Of a stretch of 64,000 nucleotides of DNA, positions 47,388 to 58,659 are shown piece after piece. The stretch comes from Corallococcus interemptor (lineage in GTDB: Bacteria; Myxococcota; Myxococcia; Myxococcales; Myxococcaceae). The first letter of the stretch is position 1. Every line of letters starts with the position of its first letter. The notes beneath the pieces are model-generated. The model was not told where the DNA came from. It ran no database searches and saw only the letters and a program-made list of their open reading frames with translations. A program made the position numbers and the translations under genes. The stretch covers positions 1-64,000 of the forward strand of contig NZ_RAWM01000017.1 in assembly GCF_003668875.1 (NCBI RefSeq), in the 5' to 3' direction.

Positions 47388-48277
47388 GATGCGCAAGCCT
47401 CCAGGATGGCCCGGCGCACCGCGACGCCGTTGGCCACCTGTTCCAGGATGACGCTGCGAGGCCCGTCCGCCACCACCGGCGACAACTCCACGCCTCGGTT
47501 GATGGGGCCCGGGTGCAGCACGAGGGCGTCCGGCTTCATCCGCTCCGCGCGGGCGGGCGTGATACCGAACAGCCGCGAGTACTCCCGCTGGGACGGCAGG
47601 AAGGCTTCCGACATGCGCTCCGTCTGCAGTCTCAGGCACATCACCGCGTCCGCCTGGGGCAGCACGGCATCCAGCTGATGCGTCACCTCTCCGCCCATCT
47701 CCTCCAGCCCTGGCGGCAGGAGGGTGGGCGGTCCGCAGAGCACGACACGCGCCCCCAGGGCCTTCAGGCACAGGAGGTTGGAGCGCGCCACGCGGCTGTG
47801 CAGCACGTCGCCCACGATCAGCACCGTGCGCCCGTCCAGGCGGCCCCAGCGCTGGCGCAGGGTGAAGGCGTCCAGCAGGGCCTGGGACGGGTGCTCATGC
47901 GCGCCGTCGCCCGCGTTGACCACCGCGCACTTCACGTGCCGGGCGACGAGCCCGGGCGCGCCGGAGGAGCGGTGGCGGATGACGATGACCGCCGGCCCCA
48001 TGGCCTCGATGTTGCGCGCGGTGTCCAGGAGTGTCTCGCCCTTGGACACGGAGGAGCCCGCGTAGCTCCAGTTGAGGACGTCCGCGCCCAGCTTCCGCGC
48101 GGCCACCTCGAAGGAGGAGCGCGTCCGGGTGGAGTCCTCGAAGAAGAGGTTCGCCACGACGCGGCCGCGCAACACGTGCGAGGCATCCGGTCCGCCGGGC
48201 AGGTGTGCCTGGGCACGGTCGAGCAGCGCTTCCAGCTCATCCCGCCGCCAGCCTGCGATTCCGAGAAGATGTCTCAT
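47384..48277 (-). CDS. pyrB: Aspartate carbamoyltransferase catalytic subunit
   Basis: Joins carbamoyl phosphate and aspartate. The 297 residues show FFEDSTRTRSSFE (carbamoyl-phosphate loop), SSVSKGETLLDT, EHPSQALLDAF and LHPGPINRGVEL. No pyrI regulatory gene and no PyrR-type attenuator is visible upstream. The ATG at 48277 matches the family start; no good ribosome-binding site is seen. First gene of pyrB-pyrC-carA. Confidence 0.96.
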   Translation of the reverse strand: MRHLLGIAGWRRDELEALLDRAQAHLPGGPDASHVLRGRVVANLFFEDSTRTRSSFEVAARKLGADVLNWSYAGSSVSKGETLLDTARNIEAMGPAVIVIRHRSSGAPGLVARHVKCAVVNAGDGAHEHPSQALLDAFTLRQRWGRLDGRTVLIVGDVLHSRVARSNLLCLKALGARVVLCGPPTLLPPGLEEMGGEVTHQLDAVLPQADAVMCLRLQTERMSEAFLPSQREYSRLFGITPARAERMKPDALVLHPGPINRGVELSPVVADGPRSVILEQVANGVAVRRAILEACAS

Positions 48278-48357
48278 GGGCCGGGGCCGCCGCGTACCGC
48301 GCGCCGCACGTTGCGTCAAGCACGGCGCGTGGTGGTCCCCTGCCTGGCGTTCGTTCT

Positions 48358-49605
48358 TCAGCGCACCGGTTCGAAGAAGCGGTCCACCCGCAGGCCCGTG
48401 CCGCCGAACAGGTTGCCCAACAGGCCCCCCCAGCCGAGCGACAGCCAGACGACCATGGCCTTGCCCTTGATGTGACCGTACGGCACGTAGGCGACCTCGG
48501 CGCCGGCCGGGCCGCCCAGGTTGTAGCGGCTGTCCGCGCTGTTGTCCCGGTTGTCGCCCATCACGAAGACGCTGTCGGCGGGGACCGTGTAGGGCCCCTC
48601 GTGCTCGCGGCCCGGCATGCGCATGGGGTGCTGGAGCGACGAGTGCACCACGCCGCCCAGGTCCTCGCGGTAGAGCACTTCTTCCTGGTCGAACCAGCGG
48701 CCCGTCGTGTCGTCCTGGTTGTGCACCACGTAGTCCGGTGACACCAGCGTGCGGGGCTGGGCCTCGCCGTTGATCCGCACCACCCCGTCGACGATCTCCA
48801 CCGTGTCGCCGGGGATGCCGATGACGCGCTTGATGAAGTCCTTGGACTCGTCCACGGGGTTGTTGAAGACGATGACGTCCCCGCGCTGCGGCGCCCGCAC
48901 GATGCGGAACGGCACCACGTTCATGAACGGGACGCGCACCCCGTAGATGAACTTGTTCACGAAGACCTGATCCCCAATCTGCAGCGTGGGCAGCATGGAG
49001 CCGGAGGGAATCCGGTACGGCTCCACCAGCACCGTGCGGATGACCAGGGCGATGAGCAACGCCTTGCCGAAGCCGCCCAGGAAGTCCCACACGGACTGCT
49101 TGCGGTACGCCCCCAGCTGCTCCTGGGTGAGCTTCTCCAGCGCCTGCGTCTCCGTGCGCAGCGCCTCCGCGTTGCCCGCCACCGACGCGGACTCCACGCG
49201 CAGCGCCTGCTCGGTGATGCGATCCGCCGCGGCCGGGGACACCTTGGTGCCCACGCGCGCGAGGATGCGCTCGTCCTCGGCGATGAGCTCGCGCGCCTCG
49301 TGGCGCAGCGTCCGGAGCAGCGACTCCTTCCGGGACGCGTTGCGCCACACCAGGAGCCCGAAGAAGGCCAGCACCATGAGCAGGCCGAAGCCCTTCATCA
49401 GGGGCTGGGCCCAGGACGCGGTGCCGGGCGCCATTTCAATCAGCGTGACGTACGGGATGAACGCCAGGCCCACGCCCACCAGCGGGGCCCAGAGGCTGGT
49501 GAGCAGCTCGCGCCACATCAGCTGACGGCGGGCCTTGAGCTGCTCCGGGGTGCGGCGCGCGGCCATGGCCGCTCCCAGCTTCATGGAAGGACTGGCCGTG
49601 CTCAT
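48358..49605 (-). CDS. lepB: Signal peptidase I with a long N-terminal extension
   Basis: Membrane serine/lysine protease that removes signal peptides. The catalytic serine is S203 in IPSGSMLPT and the lysine is K259 in DFIKRVIGIPGD; box E is GDNRDNSADSR. Of 415 residues, about 180 precede the catalytic domain: two hydrophobic segments (about 36-57 and 71-88) and a charged helical stretch (about 90-170), then a third segment at about 181-197. Typical enzymes need only one or two segments. It starts 4 bp after the lepA stop, the usual lepA-lepB pairing. Confidence 0.95.
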   Translation of the reverse strand: MSTASPSMKLGAAMAARRTPEQLKARRQLMWRELLTSLWAPLVGVGLAFIPYVTLIEMAPGTASWAQPLMKGFGLLMVLAFFGLLVWRNASRKESLLRTLRHEARELIAEDERILARVGTKVSPAAADRITEQALRVESASVAGNAEALRTETQALEKLTQEQLGAYRKQSVWDFLGGFGKALLIALVIRTVLVEPYRIPSGSMLPTLQIGDQVFVNKFIYGVRVPFMNVVPFRIVRAPQRGDVIVFNNPVDESKDFIKRVIGIPGDTVEIVDGVVRINGEAQPRTLVSPDYVVHNQDDTTGRWFDQEEVLYREDLGGVVHSSLQHPMRMPGREHEGPYTVPADSVFVMGDNRDNSADSRYNLGGPAGAEVAYVPYGHIKGKAMVVWLSLGWGGLLGNLFGGTGLRVDRFFEPVR

Positions 49606-49609
49606 GGGG

Positions 49610-51421
49610 CTACTGCTCCGTCTTGAGGACCGCGAGGAAGGCTTCCTGCGGAATCTCCACCGTGCCCACCTGCTTCATGCGCTTCTTGCCCTCCTTCTGC
49701 TTCTCCAGGAGCTTGCGCTTGCGGCTGATGTCTCCGCCGTAGCACTTGGCAAGGACGTTCTTGCGCATGGCGGAGATCGTCTCGCGGGAGATGATCTTCG
49801 CGCCGATGGCGGCCTGGATGGCCACCTCGTACATCTGCTTCGGAATCACTTCCTTGAGCTTCTCGCAGACCTCGCGGCCGCGCAGGTACGCGCGCTCGCG
49901 GTGCACGATGACGCTGAGCGCGTCCACCGGCTCGCCGTTGATCAGGATGTCCAGCTTCGCCAGGTCCGCCTCCTGGTACGACGACAGCTCGTAGTCGAGG
50001 CTCGCGTAGCCGCGCGACACGCTCTTCAGCCGGTCGAAGAAGTCGAAGACGACTTCGGCCATGGGCATCTCGTACGTCACCTGCACGCGGGTGCCGCTGG
50101 AGCCCAGGTACTTCATGTCCTTCTGTACGCCACGCCGGTCCTGGCACAGCTTCAGGATGGCGCCCAGGTGCTCGTTGGGCACGTGGATGTGGCAGGTGAG
50201 GATGGGCTCCTCGAACTTCTCGATGTTCTGCGTGGGCGGCAGCTTCGCCGGGTTGTCCACGAGCAGCGTCTCACCCTTGCTGGTGGTGATGCGGTAGACC
50301 ACCGACGGCGCCGTGGTGATCAGGTTGAGGTTGTACTCGCGCTCCAGGCGCTCCTGGACGATCTCCATGTGGAGCAGGCCCAGGTAGCCGCAGCGGAAGC
50401 CGAACCCCAGCGCCGTGGACGACTCGGGCTCGTAGGTGAAGGCGGAGTCGTTGAGCGTCAGCTTCGCCAGCGCGTCGCGCAGGTTCTCGTAGTCCGCGGA
50501 GTCCACCGGGAAGATGCCGGAGAACACCATCGGCTTGACTTCCTTGAAGCCCGGGAAGGCCGTCTCCGTGGGGCGCGCCTCCTCCGTCACGGTGTCGCCG
50601 ACCTTCGCGTCCTGCAGCTCCTTCACGTTGGCGACGAGCACGCCCACCTCGCCCGCCATCAGCTGCTGCACCGGGCGCGAGAACGGGCTGAACACGCCCA
50701 GCTCCTGCACCTCGAAGACCTTGTTGTTGCTGAACATCTTGATCTTCTGCTTCAGCTTCAGCGTGCCTTCCAGCACGCGCACCAGCGTCACCACGCCCCG
50801 GTAGTTGTCGTACCAGGAGTCGAAGATGAGCGCCTTGAGCGGCGCGGACGGCGAACCCTGCGGCGGCGGCACGCGCTGGACCACCGACTCCAGGATGTCG
50901 TGGATGCCCAGGCCCTCCTTGGCGGAGGCCGGCACCGCGACGGACGCATCGATGCCGATGACGTCCTCAATCTCCCCGCGCGTGCGGTCCACGTCCGCGC
51001 TGGGCAGGTCGATCTTGTTGATGACCGGGATGATTTCCAGGTTGTGGTCCAACGCCATGTAGACGTTGGCGAGCGTCTGCGCCTCCACGCCCTGCGTCGC
51101 GTCCACGACGAGCAGCGCGCCCTCGCACGCGGCGAGGCTGCGGCTCACCTCGTAGGCGAAGTCCACGTGTCCCGGCGTGTCGATGAGGTTGAGGACGTAG
51201 TTCTGGCCGTCCTTCGCGGTGTACGTCATCCGCACGGACTGGGCCTTGATGGTGATGCCCCGCTCTCGCTCGATGTCCATGTTGTCGAGGAACTGGGCCT
51301 GCGCCTCACGCTTGGTCAGCGTGCCTGTCTTCTCCAGGAGGCGGTCGGCCAGCGTCGACTTTCCATGGTCGATGTGGGCGATGATGCAGAAGTTGCGGAT
51401 GTGCGCGTTTTCAGCCGGCAT
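49610..51421 (-). CDS. lepA: Elongation factor 4 (LepA)
   Basis: Translational GTPase that helps back-translocation or ribosome assembly. The 603 residues include G1 AHIDHGKST, the switch region [12 protein letters not shown]3 DTPGH, G4 NKID, and the LepA-specific C-terminal domain ending near [17 protein letters not shown]. The ATG at 51421 matches the conserved start [11 protein letters not shown]. It is upstream of lepB in one operon. Confidence 0.97.
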   Translation of the reverse strand: MPAENAHIRNFCIIAHIDHGKSTLADRLLEKTGTLTKREAQAQFLDNMDIERERGITIKAQSVRMTYTAKDGQNYVLNLIDTPGHVDFAYEVSRSLAACEGALLVVDATQGVEAQTLANVYMALDHNLEIIPVINKIDLPSADVDRTRGEIEDVIGIDASVAVPASAKEGLGIHDILESVVQRVPPPQGSPSAPLKALIFDSWYDNYRGVVTLVRVLEGTLKLKQKIKMFSNNKVFEVQELGVFSPFSRPVQQLMAGEVGVLVANVKELQDAKVGDTVTEEARPTETAFPGFKEVKPMVFSGIFPVDSADYENLRDALAKLTLNDSAFTYEPESSTALGFGFRCGYLGLLHMEIVQERLEREYNLNLITTAPSVVYRITTSKGETLLVDNPAKLPPTQNIEKFEEPILTCHIHVPNEHLGAILKLCQDRRGVQKDMKYLGSSGTRVQVTYEMPMAEVVFDFFDRLKSVSRGYASLDYELSSYQEADLAKLDILINGEPVDALSVIVHRERAYLRGREVCEKLKEVIPKQMYEVAIQAAIGAKIISRETISAMRKNVLAKCYGGDISRKRKLLEKQKEGKKRMKQVGTVEIPQEAFLAVLKTEQ

Positions 51422-51583
51422 GTTCAGGGCGCTCGTCGGTCGCGAAGCGGGCGTAGGTAACACCGAACCGCCCGAAAATCCACGACCGGCGCACACCTGC
51501 CCGCCGGGCACTCCACCCACCTGACGCCCCGAAATCCCCCCGGCTTGCCGCCCAGGGGGACTCCAGCGGCGTTGAGAAACCTG

Positions 51584-52528
51584 CTAGCCCCGGGCGCGCA
51601 TGGGGCCCGCGGCCTGCTCACGGAAGAAGTGCAGCGTGCGCTTGAGGCCCTCCGCCAGCTGCACGGACGGCTCCCAGCCCAGCACCTTCTTCGCGTGGGA
51701 CGCGTCGATGCAGGAGCGCAGCTGCTCGCCCGGCTTGCCCGGCGCGTGCTCGGCCTTCAGCGAGCTGCCGCCGGCCTCCGCGATGAGCTCGTAGAGCCGG
51801 TTGATGTCCGTCTCCACGCCGGTGCCGATGTTGGCGGCGCCCACGTAGTCGCTCTGGGCGGCCAGGTAGTTGGCGCGGGCCACGTCCGGACCGAAGACGA
51901 AGTCACGCGTCTGCTTGCCCTCGCCGAAGATGGTGCAGCCCTGCCCCGCGACGACGCGCTTGCTGAACACGGCTACCACGCCGGCCTCGCCGTGCGGGTT
52001 CTGACGGGGGCCGTACACGTTGGCGTACCGCAGGGCGACGTACGGCAGGCCGTACTGCGCCCGGTAGTAGCCCAGGTACAGCTCGCCCGCCGCCTTGGAG
52101 ACGCCGTACGGCGACACCGGCCGCGTCGGGTGGTCCTCGCGGGCGGGGAAGTAGTCCTGCTCGCCGTAGATGGCGCCGCCGGTGGAGCTGAAGATGACCT
52201 TCTTCACGCCCGACTGGCGCGAGGCCTCCAGCAGGTTGAGCATGCCGCGGACGTTCACGTCCGCGTCGAAGCTGGGGTCCTCCACGCTCTTGCGCACGTC
52301 CATCTGGGCGGCCAGGTGGCAGAGCACCTGCGGCTTCTCCGTGCGGATGAGCTCCGCGGCTTCCGGGCTCCGGATGTCGAGCACGACCAGCCGCACGCGC
52401 GGATCCAGGTTCTCCTTCTTGCCGCTCAGCAGGTTGTCCAGCGCGATGACCTCATGGCCATTGCGCAGGAACTCGTCGCACACGTGCGAGCCGATGAAGC
52501 CCGCGCCGCCCGTCACCAGGACTTTCAC
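51584..52528 (-). CDS. NAD-dependent sugar epimerase/dehydratase (GalE-like)
   Basis: A 314-residue extended short-chain dehydrogenase. It has the NAD motif TGGAGFIGSH (about 6-15), the catalytic serine region FSSTGGAIYGE, and YGVSK as the YxxxK pair (about 148-152). It is closest by eye to UDP-glucose 4-epimerases. The likely role is making nucleotide sugars for surface polysaccharide. It lies 74 bp downstream of the UXS-like gene on the same strand. Confidence 0.88.
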   Translation of the reverse strand: MKVLVTGGAGFIGSHVCDEFLRNGHEVIALDNLLSGKKENLDPRVRLVVLDIRSPEAAELIRTEKPQVLCHLAAQMDVRKSVEDPSFDADVNVRGMLNLLEASRQSGVKKVIFSSTGGAIYGEQDYFPAREDHPTRPVSPYGVSKAAGELYLGYYRAQYGLPYVALRYANVYGPRQNPHGEAGVVAVFSKRVVAGQGCTIFGEGKQTRDFVFGPDVARANYLAAQSDYVGAANIGTGVETDINRLYELIAEAGGSSLKAEHAPGKPGEQLRSCIDASHAKKVLGWEPSVQLAEGLKRTLHFFREQAAGPMRARG

Positions 52529-52602
52529 GCCGTTCTCCCCAGGTCCGGCCGCCAGGGGGGCCGGACCGTCGTCTACCTCGCGTTCACTCGCGCGCGGCCA
52601 AC

Positions 52603-53571
<969 letters not shown>

Positions 53572-53586
53572 GTCACGCCTCGTTCG

Positions 53587-53769
53587 TCAGGAGAGTTCGT
53601 CGAAGGTTGCCTGGCCCGGCAGCTGCGCTTTGTACTTCTCCAGCACCAGGTCGATGCCCTGCCGGATGTATTCGGCCACGGGCACCTTCGTCTTCTGGTT
53701 CAGCGCCTTGAGCAGTTCGTTCTGCTCCGGAGTGATGTAGATGGTGGTGCTGACTTTCTTTCGGGCCAT
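53587..53769 (-). CDS. Ribbon-helix-helix DNA-binding regulator
   Basis: A 60-residue protein, MARKKVSTTIYITPEQ at the N-terminus, with the RHH/CopG pattern: a short beta strand (STTIYIT) followed by two helices (QNELLKALNQKT and VAEYIRQGIDLVLEKY). It would bind DNA as a dimer. It has no adjacent toxin gene, so an antitoxin role is not supported. It starts 92 bp from the divergent lipoprotein gene and ends 15 bp before the UXS-like gene, so it may control either. Confidence 0.82.
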   Translation of the reverse strand: MARKKVSTTIYITPEQNELLKALNQKTKVPVAEYIRQGIDLVLEKYKAQLPGQATFDELS

Positions 53770-53861
53770 GGCGATACGTGAAAATATATGGAATGACGTG
53801 GCCTGCGAAGCACGGAGTGGAAGCGGCGCGAACATGGCGCCCCACCTGCTTGGGAGGCACC

Positions 53862-54461
53862 TTGGCTTCTAGCAACCGCTTGATTTTCCTGGGCTTCCTG
53901 GTGGCAGGCGCGCTCACGGGCTGCGCGAGCCAGAAGGCCTCGGAGGGCTCTGACACGGTGCGCAAGCGCCCCGAGGCGGAAGCCGTCCGGGGGAAGCAGG
54001 ACCCCGGGGAGACCGTCACGGAGCTGGACGCCAACGGCGACGGCCAGACGGACGTCTGGGAGTACCGGCTCAAGGACGTGCTGGTGCGCAAGGAGCTGGA
54101 CCTGAACTGGGACGGCCGTGTGGACGTCACCCAGTACCTGGATCCGCAGGGCGCGAAGGTCCGCGAAGTCATGGACCTGGACTACGACGGCAAGGTGGAC
54201 GCCACGTACCACTACGCCGAGGGCAAGCGCACCAAGGGCGAGCGCGACCTGGACGGCGATGGGAAGGCGGACTCGTGGCTCTTCTACGAGAACGACACGC
54301 TCGTGCGGAAGGAGCGTGACGCGAACCACGACGGCCGCGTGGACTACTGGGAGTACTGGGAGAACGGCCAGGTGGACCGCATTGGCGAGGACCTGGACGG
54401 TGACGGCACCGTGGACCAGTGGACCCGCAACCCGGCGCCCGGGGCGAAGTCCAGGGAGTGA
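53862..54461 (+). CDS. Lipoprotein with six 24-residue Asp-rich (calcium-binding-like) repeats
   Basis: A 199-residue exported lipoprotein. The TTG at 53862 is chosen because GGGAGG lies four bases upstream and it yields a short signal peptide with lipobox ALTGC (C21). From residue 56 a repeat starts at D56, D80, D105, D129, D153 and D177 (period 24, once 25), each opening D-x-[ND]-x-DG-x-x-D, the DxDxDG loop of EF-hand/dockerin/thrombospondin-3 calcium sites. Each is followed by W/Y-x-Y and, in several, LVRKE. Ca binding is inferred. It probably sits in the outer or inner membrane facing the periplasm. Confidence 0.8.
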   Translation: MASSNRLIFLGFLVAGALTGCASQKASEGSDTVRKRPEAEAVRGKQDPGETVTELDANGDGQTDVWEYRLKDVLVRKELDLNWDGRVDVTQYLDPQGAKVREVMDLDYDGKVDATYHYAEGKRTKGERDLDGDGKADSWLFYENDTLVRKERDANHDGRVDYWEYWENGQVDRIGEDLDGDGTVDQWTRNPAPGAKSRE

Positions 54462-54525
54462 TGCCGGGAGCGCGGGCCGGCGCACCTTCGAGGGCGCGCC
54501 GGCGGGCGGGTACGGCTTCTAGCGA

Positions 54526-54888
54526 CTACGGAGCGCTGGTGCCCGTGCGCCCGTAGGAGTCCTCCAGGCGGACCACGTCATTCAGCTCGGGGGTGCTGAC
54601 CTCGAGGATGTCGCAGTCGGTGATGGCGACCATGCGGTGCTTGGTCAGCGGCTTGATGTGGTAGCTCTCACCGGGGTTCATCTCCTTCTCGATGAGGCCC
54701 TGGCCCTCGTCGACGACGAAGAGGAGCTTGCCGCTCTGGACGTGGATGGTCTCGTCCTTGACGTTGTGGAACTGGAGGCTCAGCTTGTGGCCGGCCTTCA
54801 CGTGCAGGAGCTTGCCCACGTAGCGCTCCGTGTGGGCCCAGATGAGCTCGTGACCCCAGGGCTTCTCCACCCGCTTCGTCGTCGTCAT
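54526..54888 (-). CDS. Stand-alone cupin resembling the mannose-6-phosphate isomerase domain
   Basis: A 120-residue single cupin. It matches the isomerase part of type II phosphomannose isomerase/GMP proteins: RVEKPWGHELIW, VKAGHKLSLQFHNVKDETIHV, GKLLFVVDEGQG and PLTKHRMVA. Metal-binding histidines occur in QFH and TIHV, with a later H in TKHR. It lacks the nucleotidyltransferase half. It could be an active isomerase for surface sugars, in keeping with the two nucleotide-sugar genes nearby (inference). Confidence 0.85.
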   Translation of the reverse strand: MTTTKRVEKPWGHELIWAHTERYVGKLLHVKAGHKLSLQFHNVKDETIHVQSGKLLFVVDEGQGLIEKEMNPGESYHIKPLTKHRMVAITDCDILEVSTPELNDVVRLEDSYGRTGTSAP

Positions 54889-54917
54889 TTGCTTCGTCTC
54901 TTCCTTGCCCAGCAGCG

Positions 54918-55871
54918 CTAGTTCGTGCCGGCCACGTACGCGTCGAGCTGGGTCTCGCGCTTGAAGTCCGTCAGGTACCGGCCCGCGGCTTCCTTGCTGG
55001 CGAAGCTGCCCATCCGGACGCGGTACCAGGTGCCCTTTCCGGGCACCTCCGCCGCCAGGATATACGGGGCATAGCCCCGGTCTCGCAACCGCGCGGCGAA
55101 CCGGTCGGCGTCCTGGCGGCTCTGGAAGGCGGAGAGCTGGAGCGTGAACGCCCCACCCTTCACGGCCTCCGACGGACGCGGCGGCTCCGCGGGCAGCGCC
55201 TGCGCCCGGGCGATGGCCTCCTTCATGCCTCCGTCACGCACGGCGGTGCGGGTGGCGACCGGCGTCTCCTCCACCTTTCCCTTCACCGGCTCCGCGACCT
55301 TGGGCTCGGGCTTGGGCTCCGGCTTCGCGGCGGCGACCTTGGCGGGCTCCGCGGGCTTCGGCTCCGGCTTCGCTTCGGGCTTCGACAGCGGCTTGCCGTT
55401 CGCGATGGCGTCCTCCTCCGCGGAGTCCATCGCGGGCAGCTCGCCCGTGTCGGGGTCCGGCGTGGGGGCCAGGGCGGCGGGCTTCGCGGCGACCTTGGGG
55501 GCTTCCGCGGGCTTCGTCTCCGGCTTCACCTCGGGCTTCGCGGCGGCGGCGGCCTTGGGGGCCTCCGGCTTCGCGGCGACCTTGGGCAGCGGCGGCAGGG
55601 GCTCCGAGCCCGTCTTGCGGGTCAGCTCGTCCGGGAAGGTGAGCGGCGGCTCCTGGCGCGCGTCGTTGAGGACCTGCGCGTTGGCGTCCAGCGCGGAGAG
55701 CAGGTCCGGCGCGGCGGCCGTCTGCGCGTCGCCCGCGAGCTTCTTGCCCACCACCACGCCCAGCACGAACACGGCGCCCATCACGACGATGCCGGCGATC
55801 AACAGGCTGACGATCTGCCGGTTATCCAGCGAGACGTCGAACTTCTCCTTCATCCGGTGGGCGTCACGCAT
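54918..55871 (-). CDS. SPOR-domain membrane protein
   Basis: A 317-residue bitopic protein. A transmembrane segment at about 20-42 follows a short cytoplasmic start. A long Ala/Pro/Lys/Glu-rich linker with repeated KPE/PKPE units occupies about 60-225. A C-terminal SPOR domain (about 240-317: GGAFTLQLSAFQSRQDADRFAARL, then WYRVRMGSFASKEAAGRYL) binds denuded glycan strands at division sites in other bacteria, which suggests a cell-division role. The ATG at 55871 has GAGG upstream; one at 55853 is also possible. Confidence 0.88.
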   Translation of the reverse strand: MRDAHRMKEKFDVSLDNRQIVSLLIAGIVVMGAVFVLGVVVGKKLAGDAQTAAAPDLLSALDANAQVLNDARQEPPLTFPDELTRKTGSEPLPPLPKVAAKPEAPKAAAAAKPEVKPETKPAEAPKVAAKPAALAPTPDPDTGELPAMDSAEEDAIANGKPLSKPEAKPEPKPAEPAKVAAAKPEPKPEPKVAEPVKGKVEETPVATRTAVRDGGMKEAIARAQALPAEPPRPSEAVKGGAFTLQLSAFQSRQDADRFAARLRDRGYAPYILAAEVPGKGTWYRVRMGSFASKEAAGRYLTDFKRETQLDAYVAGTN

Positions 55872-56034
55872 GGCGGGGCAGACCTCAAGTGGCGCGCTCA
55901 CGGCCGTGTAACGGCCTGTAGCGACAGCGTGCGCGCAAGCTACGCCCCACCCCCAGGCGGGTCAAATTCGCGGAGCCCCTGGAGATCCATCGCGTCCGAG
56001 GCCGGAAGTCCGGCGCGGGACGCGACAGGTCGGC

Positions 56035-57081
<1,047 letters not shown>

Positions 57082-57175
57082 GGGGCTCCTTCCTACACGC
57101 CCCCAGGCCGCGACGCACGGCCGGAGGCGCTCCAGGCCCCCTCCCCTGCCCTCCGGCCGGGAGGAGGCCCCCTTG

Positions 57176-58441
57176 TCATGGACCGCGCGCCGCCCAGGCC
57201 GTGAGCAGGGCGCGGAGCGCGTCCGCGGTGTTCAGCGACGGGTCGTCGAGCACGGATTCGACAAGGTACCGGGTCGCCTCGCCCACCTTCGGCGAGGGGC
57301 CGATGCCCAGCGTCTTCATGATGTCGCCCCCGGTGAGCGCCAGCTCCTTGGCGGACAGCGGAGGCTTCGCCGCGGCCAGCGCCTCCAGCCTTGAGGCCAG
57401 CGCCTCCACCGCGGGCAGCCGCTCCGGGGCCCGGGCCTGGACGCGGGCCTTCGCCACGGCGAGCAGCGCGGGCAGGTTCACCAGCCCCACGCGGGCGAGC
57501 AGCCGGCGCAGCGCCGGGTCCGCGTCGTCCACGCGCGTCTCCAGCTTCGCGTGCTCGACGAGCAGCCCGATGAGGTCGGCGGACTTGTTGGGGAACTTCA
57601 GGCGCAGGCACAGCTCCTTCGCCTGCGTCGCGGTGTCGATGTCCGCCAGCAGCGTGGCCACCCGCAGGTCCGCGTCCAGCGGCGCGGCCTGCACGGCGGC
57701 GCGGGCGAGCCGGACGCTCTCCGCGTCCGCATGGGCCACCTCCGGAAGGAAGCACTCCATCAGCCCCGTGTCCGCCAGCAGGTGCAGCCCCGTCTCCGCG
57801 CGCGGGGACAGGAGCAGCTTGAGCAGCTCCTCGCGCACGCGCTCCAGCGCGACCTTGCGGAACACGGCCAGGGTCGCGGGGATGGCGTCGCGCGTCTCCG
57901 GGTCCAGGGTGAAGCCCAGCACGGCGGCGAAGCGCACGGCGCGCAGGGGGCGCAGGCCGTCCTCGGAGAAGCGCTCCAGCGCGGAGCCCACGCAGCGGAT
58001 CAGCTTCGCGGCCAGGTCCACCTGCCCGCCGAAGGGATCCACCAGCTCGCGGTCGAGCGGGTTGTACGCCATGGCGTTGATGGTGAAGTCGCGCCGCGAC
58101 AGGTCCTTCACGATGTCGCGCTCGAAGGACACGGAGCTGGGGCGCCGTCCGTCCAGATAGTCCCCTTCCGAACGGAACGTCGTCACCTCCACGTGGTTGC
58201 CGCCGGTGACGACCGTGACGGTGCCGTGCTGGATGCCGGTGGGGATGACCTTGCGGAAGGCGCGCTGCACCTCTTCCGGCAGCGCGCTGGTGGCCACGTC
58301 GAAGTCCTTCGGGTGGACCTTGCGGACCATGTCCCGCACGCAGCCGCCCACCAGGTACGTGGGGTGGCCCAGCTCGCGCAGGCGGGTGATGACTTCGAGC
58401 ACGGGCTTCGGAATGTCGGCGTCGTGGAGGTTGGCGATCAT
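57176..58441 (-). CDS. CCA-adding/poly(A) polymerase family nucleotidyltransferase
   Basis: Class II nucleotidyltransferase, 421 residues. The catalytic head has YLVGGCVRDMVRKVHPKDFDVAT, with GG, RD and the DxD-type aspartates in DFDV. The neck is RRDFTINAMAYN and SEDGLRPLRAVRFAA. The rest is the helical body and tail. It should mature or repair tRNA 3' ends, or polyadenylate RNA; sequence alone does not settle which. The start MIANLHDADIPK is chosen; codons further upstream lack family similarity. It lies in the same direction as mnmA, 94 bp upstream. Confidence 0.92.
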   Translation of the reverse strand: MIANLHDADIPKPVLEVITRLRELGHPTYLVGGCVRDMVRKVHPKDFDVATSALPEEVQRAFRKVIPTGIQHGTVTVVTGGNHVEVTTFRSEGDYLDGRRPSSVSFERDIVKDLSRRDFTINAMAYNPLDRELVDPFGGQVDLAAKLIRCVGSALERFSEDGLRPLRAVRFAAVLGFTLDPETRDAIPATLAVFRKVALERVREELLKLLLSPRAETGLHLLADTGLMECFLPEVAHADAESVRLARAAVQAAPLDADLRVATLLADIDTATQAKELCLRLKFPNKSADLIGLLVEHAKLETRVDDADPALRRLLARVGLVNLPALLAVAKARVQARAPERLPAVEALASRLEALAAAKPPLSAKELALTGGDIMKTLGIGPSPKVGEATRYLVESVLDDPSLNTADALRALLTAWAARGP

Positions 58442-58659
58442 GTCCGCGGGGGGGTGGGAGGAAGCGGCCGCGTTCGTAGCGGCTTCCGTCAGGCCTTGCC
58501 ACTGCGGCGGCCCCCGCGAAGGCCGGCATACGACAAATGACGTATACGTGGGCCAATGAAAGTCTTCAGGAAACTCCTGCGCACACACCCCGACAATCAT
58601 TTCAACGCAGCACCTGCCGCGGGCGAGGCCCACGGGCCGCCGCCCCCACGAGGACACCC

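Noticed and set aside
53587..53769. Antitoxin of a toxin-antitoxin pair
   Set aside because: Only the ribbon-helix-helix protein is present. The neighbours are sugar enzymes and a lipoprotein, with no toxin-sized partner.
55300..55600. Low-complexity repeats as a DNA repeat element or CRISPR
   Set aside because: The repetition is the KPE/PKPE-rich coding linker of the SPOR protein. There are no uniform spacers or repeat units.
58540..58549. 10-bp palindrome ACGTATACGT between the CCA-type gene and the small gene
   Set aside because: Too short to interpret alone, and it has no second copy or promoter elements at fixed spacing.
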